A stretch of DNA of 41,074 nucleotides from Prevotella sp. GTDB lineage: Bacteria > Bacteroidota > Bacteroidia > Bacteroidales > Bacteroidaceae. The stretch spans positions 1 through 41,074 of the forward strand of contig JAFVEE010000067.1 of assembly GCA_017478085.1 (NCBI GenBank). The letters are read 5' to 3'. The position numbers and the translations under genes are program-made. Positions 24,566 through 32,609 of the stretch are shown in pieces; the stretch's first letter is position 1; every line of letters begins with the position of its first letter. The notes below the pieces were generated by a model. The model worked only from the letters and a program-made list of their open reading frames with translations, was not told the DNA's origin and ran no database searches.

Positions 24566-24590
24566 AGTTCTCTGTACTTGTTTGGTTTAG

Positions 24591-27431
24591 TTAATTCTGT
24601 CTGCGGTATTGTGATGGCGTAAGGTCGAAGGCTTGTTTGAACACGCGGCTGAAGTAGGCCACATCGTCGAAGCCGCACTTCAGGGCCACGTCGCCCACGG
24701 GCATCAGCACGTCGGCCTTGAGCAGGCGCTTGGCGTAGGCCAGGCGCACGCGCATCATATAAGAAGAGGTGTTCTGGCCCGTGATGGCCAGCACACGACG
24801 GTTCAGCTGCGAGCGGCTCATGGCCATGCGGCTGGCCAGCGACTCTACGTCGACGCTGCCCTGGGCCATCAGGGCGTAGAGGCTGTCTATCAGCTTGTTC
24901 ATAAACTGGCGGTCGAAGGCCGAAAGGCCCTGTCCGCGCTCCTGCTCGTCGAGGTGCAGTTCCATAAACTTCTGTCGCAACTTTCGCTGGCGCTCCAGCA
25001 GTTTGTTCACCCTGAGCAGCAGTTCCTCCTGCTTGAAGGGCTTCGCAATGTAGGCATCGGCTCCGGCCTCGATGCCCCGCAGGCGGTCGTCCTCGGTGGT
25101 CTTGGCCGTGACGATGATGATGGGCACGTGGCTCAGCAGGTCGCTCTCGCGAATGCAGCGGCACAGCTGCAGACCGTCCATCTCGCCGGGCATCATCACG
25201 TCGGTTATCACCAGGTCGGGCACGGTGGCCTGGGCCAGCTGCAGGGCTTCCTGGCCATTGCGGGCATAGAGCGGCTGGCAGTGGGGCAGGTTCAGCCCAA
25301 TGTAGTGGGCAATGTCCTGATTGTCTTCTACGATAAGGATGCGGGGCGCGACGTCGCCGCCACCGTCGTCGGCCGGGGCAATCTGCTCCTCGCGCCCGTT
25401 CAGCTTGATGGCCACGTTCTGCCTGTTCTGCCCTTCATGCTCATCGCTCACCATGAGCGACAGCGCACCGGGCTGGCGCTTGGGCAGCATCACGGTGAAG
25501 GTGCTGCCCTGGCCCACGATGCTCTCCACGCTCACGGTGCCGTGCATGGCCTCGACCATGAGCTTCACCAGCGACAGGCCTATGCCCGAGCCCACCTCGC
25601 TGCCCTGCGGCTCTACCCGGTAGAAGGCTTCGAACAGGTGGGGCAGGTCTTCCTGGGGTATGCCCTTGCCGGTGTCGAACACCTGCAGCTTCACGCGGCC
25701 CGTGCTGGTAGGTTCCAACGTTACGTTCACCTTGCCGTAGCTCGGGGTGAACTTGATGGCATTACCCACCAGGTTCTGCACGATCTTCTGCACGTAGTCG
25801 GGGGCGAAGTCCATCTCGATGGACGTGAGCGAGTGGCTGAACGACAGCTCAATGTACTTGCTGGCGGCATAGTTCTGATAGCCCTCGAGGGCCATCTCTA
25901 CGAAGGCCACCACATTGCCCCGCTGCCACTTAGGCTCGCCTACGGCCGAGCGCACCCGCGACACGTCGAGCAGCTGGTTGATGAGCCTGAGCAGCGCATC
26001 GCCCTGGCGCACGATCATCTTCGCCGCCGAGTGCACGCTGTCCACGTCGGTCGCACTGGCCTCTTCCAGCTGGTGGCCCAGCCCCAGGATCACGGTGAGC
26101 GGCGTGCGGAACTCGTGGGTCACGTTGGTGAAGAACTGCTCGCGGGCCATACTCACCTTGCGCAGCAGGCGCTGCTTGGCGGTGCGCGTGTGCAGCACGT
26201 ACCACAGCACGCCCAGCCCTATCAGCGAGAGCAGCAGCACGCCGCCCAGCATGATGTGGGTGATGTTGCGCTCATGGCGCACCTGGGCCAGATGGGCGTC
26301 GGCCTTCAGTTGCTGGTCGGCCAGCAGCTGCCGGTGGTAGCCCACGCGGGCGTTCTGTATCTGCATGAGCTGCGACGCGCCCTTCAGACTGTCCTCCAGC
26401 TCGTTGGCCTCCACATAGTTGTCCAGGGCCAGCCGGGCGTTGCCCGTGTGCTGGTACAGCTCGTAGAACAGCTTGTGGGCGGCGATGCGATGCTCCAGCG
26501 ACCCCATCTGCCGGGCCGACTGCAGGCACTCTTCCAGCAGCTGGGCGGCACGGGCCGTCTCGCCCTTCACTATGTAGATGTGGGCAATGCTCAGCACCAT
26601 GTCCAGCCGGTGCCAGTCATCGTTCAGACCCTCCATCATCTGCCGGGCCGTCTCATACTCCTGCAAGGCCATGTCGGGCTGGTGCTGCAGCTCGAAGAGC
26701 CGACCGAAGTGGTTGTGGCAAAGGGCCTCGCCCAGCACCGAGCCGCACTCTTGGTTCTGGCGCAGCGACTGGTGGTAGTAGTGCCAGGCCGAGTCTATCT
26801 GTCCCTGCTGCTCAAGGATGTTGCCCAGGTTCGACAGGTTGATGGCCTGCCCCAGCTGGCTGCCCAGTGCCCGCTCGCCGGCAAGTGCCAGGCGCAGCGT
26901 GCTGTCGGCCAGTTGCAGCTCGCCCATAGTCAGGTAGATGTTGCCCAGGCCGTTCAGCGCCTTCACCCTGCACTTCTGCATGGACTGGCATTCGGTCTGG
27001 CTCTGCGTCTGCGACAGGATGTAGGCCTGCAGGTGGTAGTTTGCGGCCTGCTCCAGCTTGCCCTCGCGCCGGTTGTCGGTTCCCAGCTCGTTCAGCGCCT
27101 GCACCATCTCGAGCGTGTCGGCCACTTGCCTGGCCAGCTGCAGGGCCTGCTGGTGGTAGGCGTTGGCCTGCTGGAACTGGCAGTTGTTGCGGCACAGCCT
27201 GCCAAGGCGGCGCTGCGCCACAATCTGGCCCAGCACGTCGGACTGGGCCTCGTACTGGTGCAGCAGCACTTGCAGCGAGTCGGCGTTGGCTATGGCTTCC
27301 ACCCTGGCCTCCACCTGGCTGCGTTCCTTGTCGGTGAAAGCGGGCTTGCTGGCAGAGCGACCGCCACAGGCCACCATTGCAACAACTGCTGCAACGACGA
27401 AGAGGCTGGCTATAGTACGGTCTATGGTCAT
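24591..27431 (-). CDS. TPR-containing hybrid two-component system (kinase-receiver-AraC)
   Basis: 946 residues from the ATG at 27431. The N-terminus has a signal sequence with a lipobox-like AMVACGG. Tetratricopeptide-type helical repeats fill ~68-338, with a coiled-coil stretch before a TM helix at ~393-414. The kinase core holds NVTHEFRTPL (phospho-acceptor His439) and the ATP-binding boxes QNLVGNAIKF, DTGKGIP and GSGIGLSLVK. The receiver domain (~698-815) has Asp744 in VITDVMMPG and Lys797 in AKPF, and an AraC domain (~841-946) completes it (VGDVALKCGFDDVAYFSRVF). The whole phosphorelay is in one protein. It resembles the hybrid regulators of glycan-use loci but has TPRs instead of a propeller. 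No glycan genes are directly adjacent, so the regulon cannot be named. Confidence 0.92.
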   Translation of the reverse strand: MTIDRTIASLFVVAAVVAMVACGGRSASKPAFTDKERSQVEARVEAIANADSLQVLLHQYEAQSDVLGQIVAQRRLGRLCRNNCQFQQANAYHQQALQLARQVADTLEMVQALNELGTDNRREGKLEQAANYHLQAYILSQTQSQTECQSMQKCRVKALNGLGNIYLTMGELQLADSTLRLALAGERALGSQLGQAINLSNLGNILEQQGQIDSAWHYYHQSLRQNQECGSVLGEALCHNHFGRLFELQHQPDMALQEYETARQMMEGLNDDWHRLDMVLSIAHIYIVKGETARAAQLLEECLQSARQMGSLEHRIAAHKLFYELYQHTGNARLALDNYVEANELEDSLKGASQLMQIQNARVGYHRQLLADQQLKADAHLAQVRHERNITHIMLGGVLLLSLIGLGVLWYVLHTRTAKQRLLRKVSMAREQFFTNVTHEFRTPLTVILGLGHQLEEASATDVDSVHSAAKMIVRQGDALLRLINQLLDVSRVRSAVGEPKWQRGNVVAFVEMALEGYQNYAASKYIELSFSHSLTSIEMDFAPDYVQKIVQNLVGNAIKFTPSYGKVNVTLEPTSTGRVKLQVFDTGKGIPQEDLPHLFEAFYRVEPQGSEVGSGIGLSLVKLMVEAMHGTVSVESIVGQGSTFTVMLPKRQPGALSLMVSDEHEGQNRQNVAIKLNGREEQIAPADDGGGDVAPRILIVEDNQDIAHYIGLNLPHCQPLYARNGQEALQLAQATVPDLVITDVMMPGEMDGLQLCRCIRESDLLSHVPIIIVTAKTTEDDRLRGIEAGADAYIAKPFKQEELLLRVNKLLERQRKLRQKFMELHLDEQERGQGLSAFDRQFMNKLIDSLYALMAQGSVDVESLASRMAMSRSQLNRRVLAITGQNTSSYMMRVRLAYAKRLLKADVLMPVGDVALKCGFDDVAYFSRVFKQAFDLTPSQYRRQN

Positions 27432-27464
27432 CAGCGCGCAAAAGTGGTTTTTATATTTTGCCTG

Positions 27465-27472
27465 CAAAAATA
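27465..27472 (-). promoter_or_regulatory. Promoter -7 box for the TPR hybrid regulator
   Basis: TATTTTTG on the minus strand, 33 bp upstream of the ATG at 27431. It shows that the longer frame starting at the TTG at 27467 is not the real start, since that codon lies within the promoter. Confidence 0.55.
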
Positions 27473-27702
27473 AGAAAAAGTAGAAAAAAGTTGTCTTAAA
27501 ATTTCCTAAAAGTTAACCTCACCCCTCAATTTCCCTAAATCTTTTATTGTACACGCAACTTATTGATTATAAATTGGTTTTGATTTCCCTTTGCGCCGTG
27601 AGTACAAATCAGGGCGTAGAAGAATGTTGCACAAATCCTTGTGCTGAACAATTCGGGCAGTGGCAGCATTCCGTCAGAACATTTTACCCAGATTGGTCTT
27701 TA
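27473..27702. other. AT-rich intergenic region, no gene recognised
   Basis: Part of the 467-bp space between the hybrid regulator and ruvB. A 68-codon open frame (27547-27753, plus strand) runs into the palindrome at 27703 and resembles nothing I know. The composition is lower in GC than the flanking genes. It might be the worn remains of a mobile element, but I see no inverted termini, target duplication or transposase motif. Confidence 0.4.
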
Positions 27703-27784
27703 GGCACGGAAAAACACGGAAGAACACTGTTTTTCTTATTGTTCTATGACTAAAAGCCCGTGTTTATCTGCGTTCTTCCGTGCC
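27703..27784. repeat. Long palindromic element, copy 1
   Basis: Imperfect inverted repeat: left arm 27703-27727 and right arm 27760-27784 match at 20 of 25 positions. The spacer contains TGTTCTATGACTAAAA. The reverse complement of the element at 35107-35188 aligns with it over its length, including the spacer, so the two are copies of one dispersed family in opposite orientation. Function is unknown; it resembles a REP/BIME-type intergenic palindrome. Confidence 0.8.
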
Positions 27785-27816
27785 AAAACATAGTAACGGA
27801 GGCTTGATAAGAAAAC

Positions 27817-27831
27817 AACGGAGGCTCCGTT
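27817..27831. repeat. Small palindrome AACGGAGGCTCCGTT
   Basis: Six-bp arms around a GGC centre. It belongs to a cluster of four related AACGGAG/AACCGAGG motifs between 27794 and 27876, downstream of ruvB. Confidence 0.55.
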
Positions 27832-27837
27832 ATGACG

Positions 27838-27876
27838 CAACCGAGGCCCCGTTGCGACACAACGGAGCCTCGGTTG
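27838..27876 (-). terminator. Strong hairpin downstream of ruvB
   Basis: Arms 27838-27854 and 27860-27876 are complementary at 16 of 17 positions with a 5-nt loop (CGACA). It begins 22 bp beyond the ruvB stop. It is a very stable, GC-rich stem and a likely transcription end or mRNA 3' stabiliser, although a classical T-run is not evident. Confidence 0.6.
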
Positions 27877-27898
27877 AAAAGGGGGCCACGGGGCGCTG

Positions 27899-28936
27899 CT
27901 ACTCGAACAGCGTGGGCTCCATAATATTTCCGCTATAGGGATTGCGGCCAAAGTGGCGGTAGGCCAGCTCGGTGACCATGCGGCCACGGGGCGTGCGCTT
28001 AATGAAGCCTTCCATAATGAGGAAGGGCTCGTAGACCTCCTCGACCGTGCCCGAGTCCTCGCCAATGGCGGTGGCGATGGTCGAGATGCCCACCGGGCCG
28101 CCACGGAACTTGTCGATGATGGTGAGCAGGATCTTGTTGTCAATCTCGTCCAGGCCGTACTGGTCGATGTTCAGCGCCGTGAGCGCCACCTCGGTGATCT
28201 TCGTGTCGATGGCACCGGTGCCCTTCACCTGCGCAAAGTCGCGCACGCGGCGCAGCAGGGCATTGGCTATACGGGGCGTACCGCGCGAGCGACGGGCTAT
28301 GACCAGGGCCGCGTCTTCGGTGATGGGCACGCCCAGGATCGACGACGAGCGCTCTATGATCGTGGCGAGCGTCTCGGGCTGGTAGTACTCCAGGTGCATA
28401 TTGATGCCGAAGCGGGCGCGCAGCGGGGCCGTGAGCAGGCCGCTGCGGGTAGTGGCCCCCACCAGGGTGAAGGGGTTCAGGTCTATCTGGATGCTGCGGG
28501 CCGAGGGGCCTTTGTCGATCATGATGTCTATGCGGTAGTCTTCCATGGCCGAGTAGAGGTACTCCTCGACCACGGGCGACAGGCGGTGTATCTCGTCGAT
28601 GAAGAGCACGTCGCGCGGTTCCAGCGAGGTCAGTATGCCCGCCAGGTCGCCTGGCTTGTCGAGCACCGGGCCGCTGGTTATCTTGAAGCCCACGCCCAGC
28701 TCGTTGGCTATAATATTAGATAAGGTGGTCTTGCCCAGTCCCGGGGGGCCGTGCAGCAGGGTGTGGTCGAGCGGTTCGCCACGGTATTTGGCGGCCTCGA
28801 CAAACACTTCGAGGTTCTCCACCACCTTCTTCTGTCCGCTGAAGTCGCTGAACGACAGGGGTCTCAGGGCGTTCTCGAAGTCTTTTTCGCCCTGTGCCAG
28901 CGGTCGTTCCTGCCTGATGTCAATGTCTTCTTCCAT
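27899..28936 (-). CDS. ruvB: Holliday junction branch migration ATPase RuvB
   Basis: 345 residues, normal length. The N-terminus is [11 protein letters not shown], then [12 protein letters not shown], Walker [11 protein letters not shown], Walker B FIDEIHRL, the sensor/arginine-finger region ([18 protein letters not shown]) and the C-terminal winged helix with [15 protein letters not shown] and [13 protein letters not shown]. It forms the hexameric motor that moves Holliday junctions with RuvA. The frame opens earlier at a TTG inside the promoter box. The ATG at 28936 gives the expected short N-terminus. Its promoter and flanking hairpin suggest a single-gene transcript. Confidence 0.96.
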   Translation of the reverse strand: MEEDIDIRQERPLAQGEKDFENALRPLSFSDFSGQKKVVENLEVFVEAAKYRGEPLDHTLLHGPPGLGKTTLSNIIANELGVGFKITSGPVLDKPGDLAGILTSLEPRDVLFIDEIHRLSPVVEEYLYSAMEDYRIDIMIDKGPSARSIQIDLNPFTLVGATTRSGLLTAPLRARFGINMHLEYYQPETLATIIERSSSILGVPITEDAALVIARRSRGTPRIANALLRRVRDFAQVKGTGAIDTKITEVALTALNIDQYGLDEIDNKILLTIIDKFRGGPVGISTIATAIGEDSGTVEEVYEPFLIMEGFIKRTPRGRMVTELAYRHFGRNPYSGNIMEPTLFE

Positions 28937-28960
28937 ACTACGTTGTTGTGGTTGCGCCTG

Positions 28961-28968
28961 CAAAGTTA
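28961..28968 (-). promoter_or_regulatory. Promoter -7 box for ruvB
   Basis: TAACTTTG on the minus strand, 24 bp before the ATG at 28936. Confidence 0.6.
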
Positions 28969-29038
28969 CTAAAAAATAATATGGTTTCAGTATGTTTCGC
29001 TGGTTTTTTGTGGTTTTTTGAGGCGATGCCTGCGCAGC

Positions 29039-29950
29039 TCACCGCATATTCCGGGGATGATGCTCGAGCACGGCCTGGCGCAGCGACTGCTGCGAGATGT
29101 GGGTATAGATCTCGGTGGTGCCGATAGACTCGTGGCCCAGCAGGGCCTGGATGACGCGCAGGTCGGCACCGCCCTCGAGCAGGGCCGTGGCAAAGGAGTG
29201 GCGCAGCGTGTGGGGCGAGATGGTCTTCTGCAGGCCAGCCTCATCGGCCTGCCGCTTCAGCATGATGAGGATCATAGTGCGCGTGAGGTGGTGGCCACGG
29301 CGGTTCAGGAACACATAGTCCTCTTCGCCCGGCTTGATCTTCAGCTCCTGCCGGTCCATGAACCAGAAGTTCAGCTCGCGCAGGGCCGTGGCCGAGATGG
29401 GCACCAGCCGCTCCTTGGAGCCTTTGCCCGTGACGCGCACGAACTGCTCGTCGATGTATAGGTTGGAAAGGCGCAGCGTGACCAGTTCGCTGACGCGCAG
29501 ACCGCAGGAGAAGAGCACCTCGATGATAGCGCGGTTGCGGTGGCCCTCGGGTTTCGACAGGTCTATGCTGTCCTTCAGCTGGTCTACCTCCTGCGTGGTC
29601 AGGTACTCGGGCAGGTGCTCGCCTATGACGGGGCTCTCCAGCAGCTCGGTGGGGTCCTGCTCCACGTAGCCCTCCATCGCCAGATAGCGGTAGAAGGAGC
29701 GCACGCCGCTCAGGATGCGGCACTGCGAGCGGGGGCCTATGCCTATGTCGTGAAGTCCGGCGGCAAAGGTCTGCAGGTGGCTCAGCTCGGCCTCAGCGGG
29801 ACCGATGCCCTCGCCCTGCAGGAAGTCGAGCAGCTTCTGCACGTCGCGCAGGTAGGCATCGAGGGTGTGGGGCGAGGCGGCCCGCTGCAGCTTCAGGTAG
29901 CGGCGGTAGCCATCGACCATGTTTTGTGTCTGCTTGTCGTTTGTCATCAT
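29039..29950 (-). CDS. xerD: Tyrosine recombinase XerD
   Basis: 303 residues from the ATG at 29950. The N-terminal SAM-like DNA-binding domain includes YRRYLKLQRAASPHTLDAYL. The catalytic domain has the full tyrosine-recombinase set, numbered from this start: Arg152 (CGLRVSEL), Lys176 (TGKGSKERLVP), His247 and Arg250 (HTLRHSF), His273 (LLGHESIGTTE) and Tyr282 (IYTH). The length and N-terminus match chromosomal XerD, which with XerC resolves chromosome dimers at dif. No dif-like site was identified nearby. The start is uncertain: ATGs lie at 29950, 29947 and 29920, and the -7 box sits 2 bp before the first, so initiation at 29920 or leaderless translation is possible. Confidence 0.92.
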   Translation of the reverse strand: MMTNDKQTQNMVDGYRRYLKLQRAASPHTLDAYLRDVQKLLDFLQGEGIGPAEAELSHLQTFAAGLHDIGIGPRSQCRILSGVRSFYRYLAMEGYVEQDPTELLESPVIGEHLPEYLTTQEVDQLKDSIDLSKPEGHRNRAIIEVLFSCGLRVSELVTLRLSNLYIDEQFVRVTGKGSKERLVPISATALRELNFWFMDRQELKIKPGEEDYVFLNRRGHHLTRTMILIMLKRQADEAGLQKTISPHTLRHSFATALLEGGADLRVIQALLGHESIGTTEIYTHISQQSLRQAVLEHHPRNMR

Positions 29951-29952
29951 AG

Positions 29953-29960
29953 CAAAATTA
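29953..29960 (-). promoter_or_regulatory. Promoter -7 box next to the xerD start
   Basis: TAATTTTG on the minus strand, 2 bp before the ATG at 29950. If it is used, transcription begins at or inside the annotated start, favouring the ATG at 29920 with a leader of about 25 nt. Confidence 0.45.
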
Positions 29961-30045
29961 CGAAGTTTTCCCGGTTTTTCAGCCTTTTTTATTTTCATTA
30001 ACTTACATTTCCGCGAAAAAATTCGGTTTTCAGTGTATTATTGTG

Positions 30046-30053
30046 TAATTTTG
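30046..30053 (+). promoter_or_regulatory. Promoter -7 box for the GH51 pair
   Basis: TAATTTTG on the plus strand, 30 bp upstream of the ATG at 30084. It would drive both arabinofuranosidase genes, which are 15 bp apart. Confidence 0.6.
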
Positions 30054-30083
30054 CGCTCAAACCAAAACTAATTGCCCATAACA

Positions 30084-32594
30084 ATGACACTACGATCACG
30101 ACTCCTTTCGGCAGCCCTGTGCCTCACGGCTACGGTGGCCATGGCTGCAGACGACGAGACCCAGCCACCCAGTATCTTCATCTATTCGCCCAATAGCGGG
30201 GCGGGCCTGCATGCAGCCTTCCGCGAGGCTGGCGCCCAGCCATGGCAGCACCTGGGCCAGCTGTGCTCGAGCGACTACGGCACGTGGGGGGCTGAGAAAA
30301 AGATGCACCACCCCTCGGTGACGCAGGCCCGCGACGGCTCGTGGCGACTGGTGTTCCAGGTGAACGACCGCTCGCCGGTGCTGGCCGTGGCCTATAGCCG
30401 CGACCTCATCACCTGGCGGCCGCAGGACTACCCCATCATGACGGTCAGGCCCTGCCAGAAGCCCGTGGTCTTCGAGAACGAGGACGGCACGTTCGACGTC
30501 TACTTCCAGTCGCCCAAGGGCAAGCGATGGGTGTCTGGCTCGGCCGATTTCCGCCATTTCACCGCCGACCAGCCCAGCCAGATAGCCGACGAGGCCTGGC
30601 TGCGCGACACGGCCACCATAGGCCAGCAGCTCTACGAGGGCAACCAGTTCACCGTGGGCCGCGACTTCATCGCGGCACTGCAGCAGCACTTCCAGCAGCA
30701 ACAGGCCGATGGCCGCCTCAGCGGCGAGCGCATGCACGACGACCAGGACCGCTTTGCCTCGATGAAATCGCCCATTTCTGCCACGCTGAAGGTCGATCTC
30801 GCACAGCAGAAGCCCATCAGCGACAAGCTCATCGGCATCTTCTTCGAGGACATCAGCTATGCCGCCGACGGGGGCCTCTACGCCGAACTGGTGCAGAACC
30901 GCGACTTTGAATACACGCCCAGGGACCATCAGGGCTGGAACACCCAGACGGCGTGGCACTCGAACGGCGAACTGCGCATCGTGCAGGTAGACCCGCTCAG
31001 CCAGAACAACCCGCACTATGCCGTGGTGACCAGCGATTCGCTCTGGAACGAGGGCTGGGACGGAATAGCCGTTGAAATGGGCAAAAAATACGACTTTTCG
31101 CTCTTCGTGAAGGGTACGAAGAACTTCACCGTGCAGCTGCTTTCGGCTGAGGGCAAGGCCATCGGCCAGGCCAAGGTGAAGGCCAAGGGCGACGAGTGGC
31201 AGCGCTACGAGGCGGTGCTCACCGCCAAGGCTACTGATGCCCGTGCCCGCCTGCTGCTGTTGCCGCAGGGCAAGGACGAGGCTTGCATCGATCTGGTCAG
31301 CCTCTTCCCGCAGGAAACGTTTATGGGCCGCAAGAACGGTCTGCGCAAGGACCTGGCCGAGACCATCGCCCGACTGAAGCCCAAGTTCGTGCGCTTCCCC
31401 GGCGGCTGTATGAGCCACGGTCAGGGGCTGGGCAACATCTACCACTGGCAGCACACCATCGGCGACCTGCAAGACCGCAAGCCCGACTTCAACATCTGGC
31501 ACTACCACCAGACGCGCGGGCTGGGCTTCTACGAGTACTTCCAGTTCTGCGAGGACATCGGGGCCGAGCCGCTGCCCGTGCTGGCGGCTGGCGTGCCCTG
31601 CCAGAACTCGGCCAACAACGCCGATGGTCTGGGCGGGCAGCAGGGCGGCATACCGATGGCCGATATGCCTGCGTATATTCAGGAGCTGCTTGATCTCATC
31701 GACTGGGCCAATGGCGACCCCGCCACCTCGCGCTGGGCCAAAATGCGTGCCGATGCCGGTCACCCCGCCCCGTTCAACCTTAAATATATAGGCATCGGCA
31801 ACGAGGACATCATCTCGACGGTGTTCGAGGAGCGCTACGAGATGATTTGCCGCGCCATCCGCGAGAAGTATCCCAATATCAAGATATGCGGCACCGTCGG
31901 CCCGTTCCATACGCCCAGTGCCGACTACATAGAGGGCTGGGACTTTACCAAGAAGCATCCCGACCTGCAGTATATGGTCGACGAGCACTACTATGAGTCT
32001 ACGGGCTGGTTCCTGCACCACCGCGACTACTACGACCGCTACGACCGCAACGGCACGAAGGTCTATCTGGGCGAGTGGGCCGCCTCTACCAAGGTGAAGC
32101 GCCCCAACGTGGAGACGGCACTGGCCGAAGCCCTCTACCTCACCGATATTGAGCGCAACGGCGACGTGGTCGAGATGACCTCGTATGCCCCCATGCTCTG
32201 CAAGGACGGCCACTCCAACTGGAACCCCGATATGATCTACTTCTCGAACACCAGCGTGCGCCCCACCCCAGCCTACGAGGTGCAGCGGCTCTTCAGCAAC
32301 TACGGCGGCGACCGCTACGTGGCTTCTACGATAGAATCGCCGAACGCTGACCTGCTGTATCGTCTGGGTGCCAGCGTGGTGCGCGACAGCAAGACGGGCA
32401 AGACCTACGTGAAGCTGGTGAACGCCCTGCCTGCTGCCATCAGCCTCAGCGTAGAGGGCCTCAGCCTGAGCGGTGCCCGTGGCGAAGGCTTCAGCGGCAA
32501 GCCCGAGGACCAGAAGGTCAACTGCATCACCCTGCAACTGGGCGACCACATCACCCTGCCCCCCTATTCACTCAGCGTGGTAGAACTTTTTTAA
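30084..32594 (+). CDS. Secreted alpha-L-arabinofuranosidase GH51 with N-terminal GH43-like fragment
   Basis: 836 residues. A signal peptide (~1-20, ending AMA) is followed by a ~200-residue beta-propeller-like segment resembling part of a GH43 enzyme (HHPSVTQARDGSWRLVF, AVAYSRDLITW). It is too short for a full five-bladed domain. The GH51 catalytic part begins near 230 (IGIFFEDISYAADGGLYAEL) and contains VRFPGGCMSHG, the acid/base Glu574 in GIGNED, VDEHYY, and the probable nucleophile Glu664 in LGEWAAS, then a C-terminal beta-sandwich. It should release arabinose from arabinan, arabinoxylan or pectin side chains in the periplasm or outside. The frame opens at a TTG 12 bp earlier, but the ATG starts the signal peptide. 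It is co-transcribed with the next GH51 gene. Confidence 0.9.
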   Translation: MTLRSRLLSAALCLTATVAMAADDETQPPSIFIYSPNSGAGLHAAFREAGAQPWQHLGQLCSSDYGTWGAEKKMHHPSVTQARDGSWRLVFQVNDRSPVLAVAYSRDLITWRPQDYPIMTVRPCQKPVVFENEDGTFDVYFQSPKGKRWVSGSADFRHFTADQPSQIADEAWLRDTATIGQQLYEGNQFTVGRDFIAALQQHFQQQQADGRLSGERMHDDQDRFASMKSPISATLKVDLAQQKPISDKLIGIFFEDISYAADGGLYAELVQNRDFEYTPRDHQGWNTQTAWHSNGELRIVQVDPLSQNNPHYAVVTSDSLWNEGWDGIAVEMGKKYDFSLFVKGTKNFTVQLLSAEGKAIGQAKVKAKGDEWQRYEAVLTAKATDARARLLLLPQGKDEACIDLVSLFPQETFMGRKNGLRKDLAETIARLKPKFVRFPGGCMSHGQGLGNIYHWQHTIGDLQDRKPDFNIWHYHQTRGLGFYEYFQFCEDIGAEPLPVLAAGVPCQNSANNADGLGGQQGGIPMADMPAYIQELLDLIDWANGDPATSRWAKMRADAGHPAPFNLKYIGIGNEDIISTVFEERYEMICRAIREKYPNIKICGTVGPFHTPSADYIEGWDFTKKHPDLQYMVDEHYYESTGWFLHHRDYYDRYDRNGTKVYLGEWAASTKVKRPNVETALAEALYLTDIERNGDVVEMTSYAPMLCKDGHSNWNPDMIYFSNTSVRPTPAYEVQRLFSNYGGDRYVASTIESPNADLLYRLGASVVRDSKTGKTYVKLVNALPAAISLSVEGLSLSGARGEGFSGKPEDQKVNCITLQLGDHITLPPYSLSVVELF

Positions 32595-32609
32595 AACTAT
32601 ATACAAACA

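Noticed and set aside
24633-27473. 946-codon frame antisense to the hybrid regulator
   Set aside because: The minus strand carries the full set of kinase, receiver and AraC motifs. The antisense product has no domain and a composition typical of shadow frames. Similar long shadows opposite the GH51 genes and the LruC-type gene were rejected for the same reason.
27547-27753. 68-codon plus-strand frame
   Set aside because: It runs into a palindromic repeat, shows no homology that I can recognise and has no promoter.
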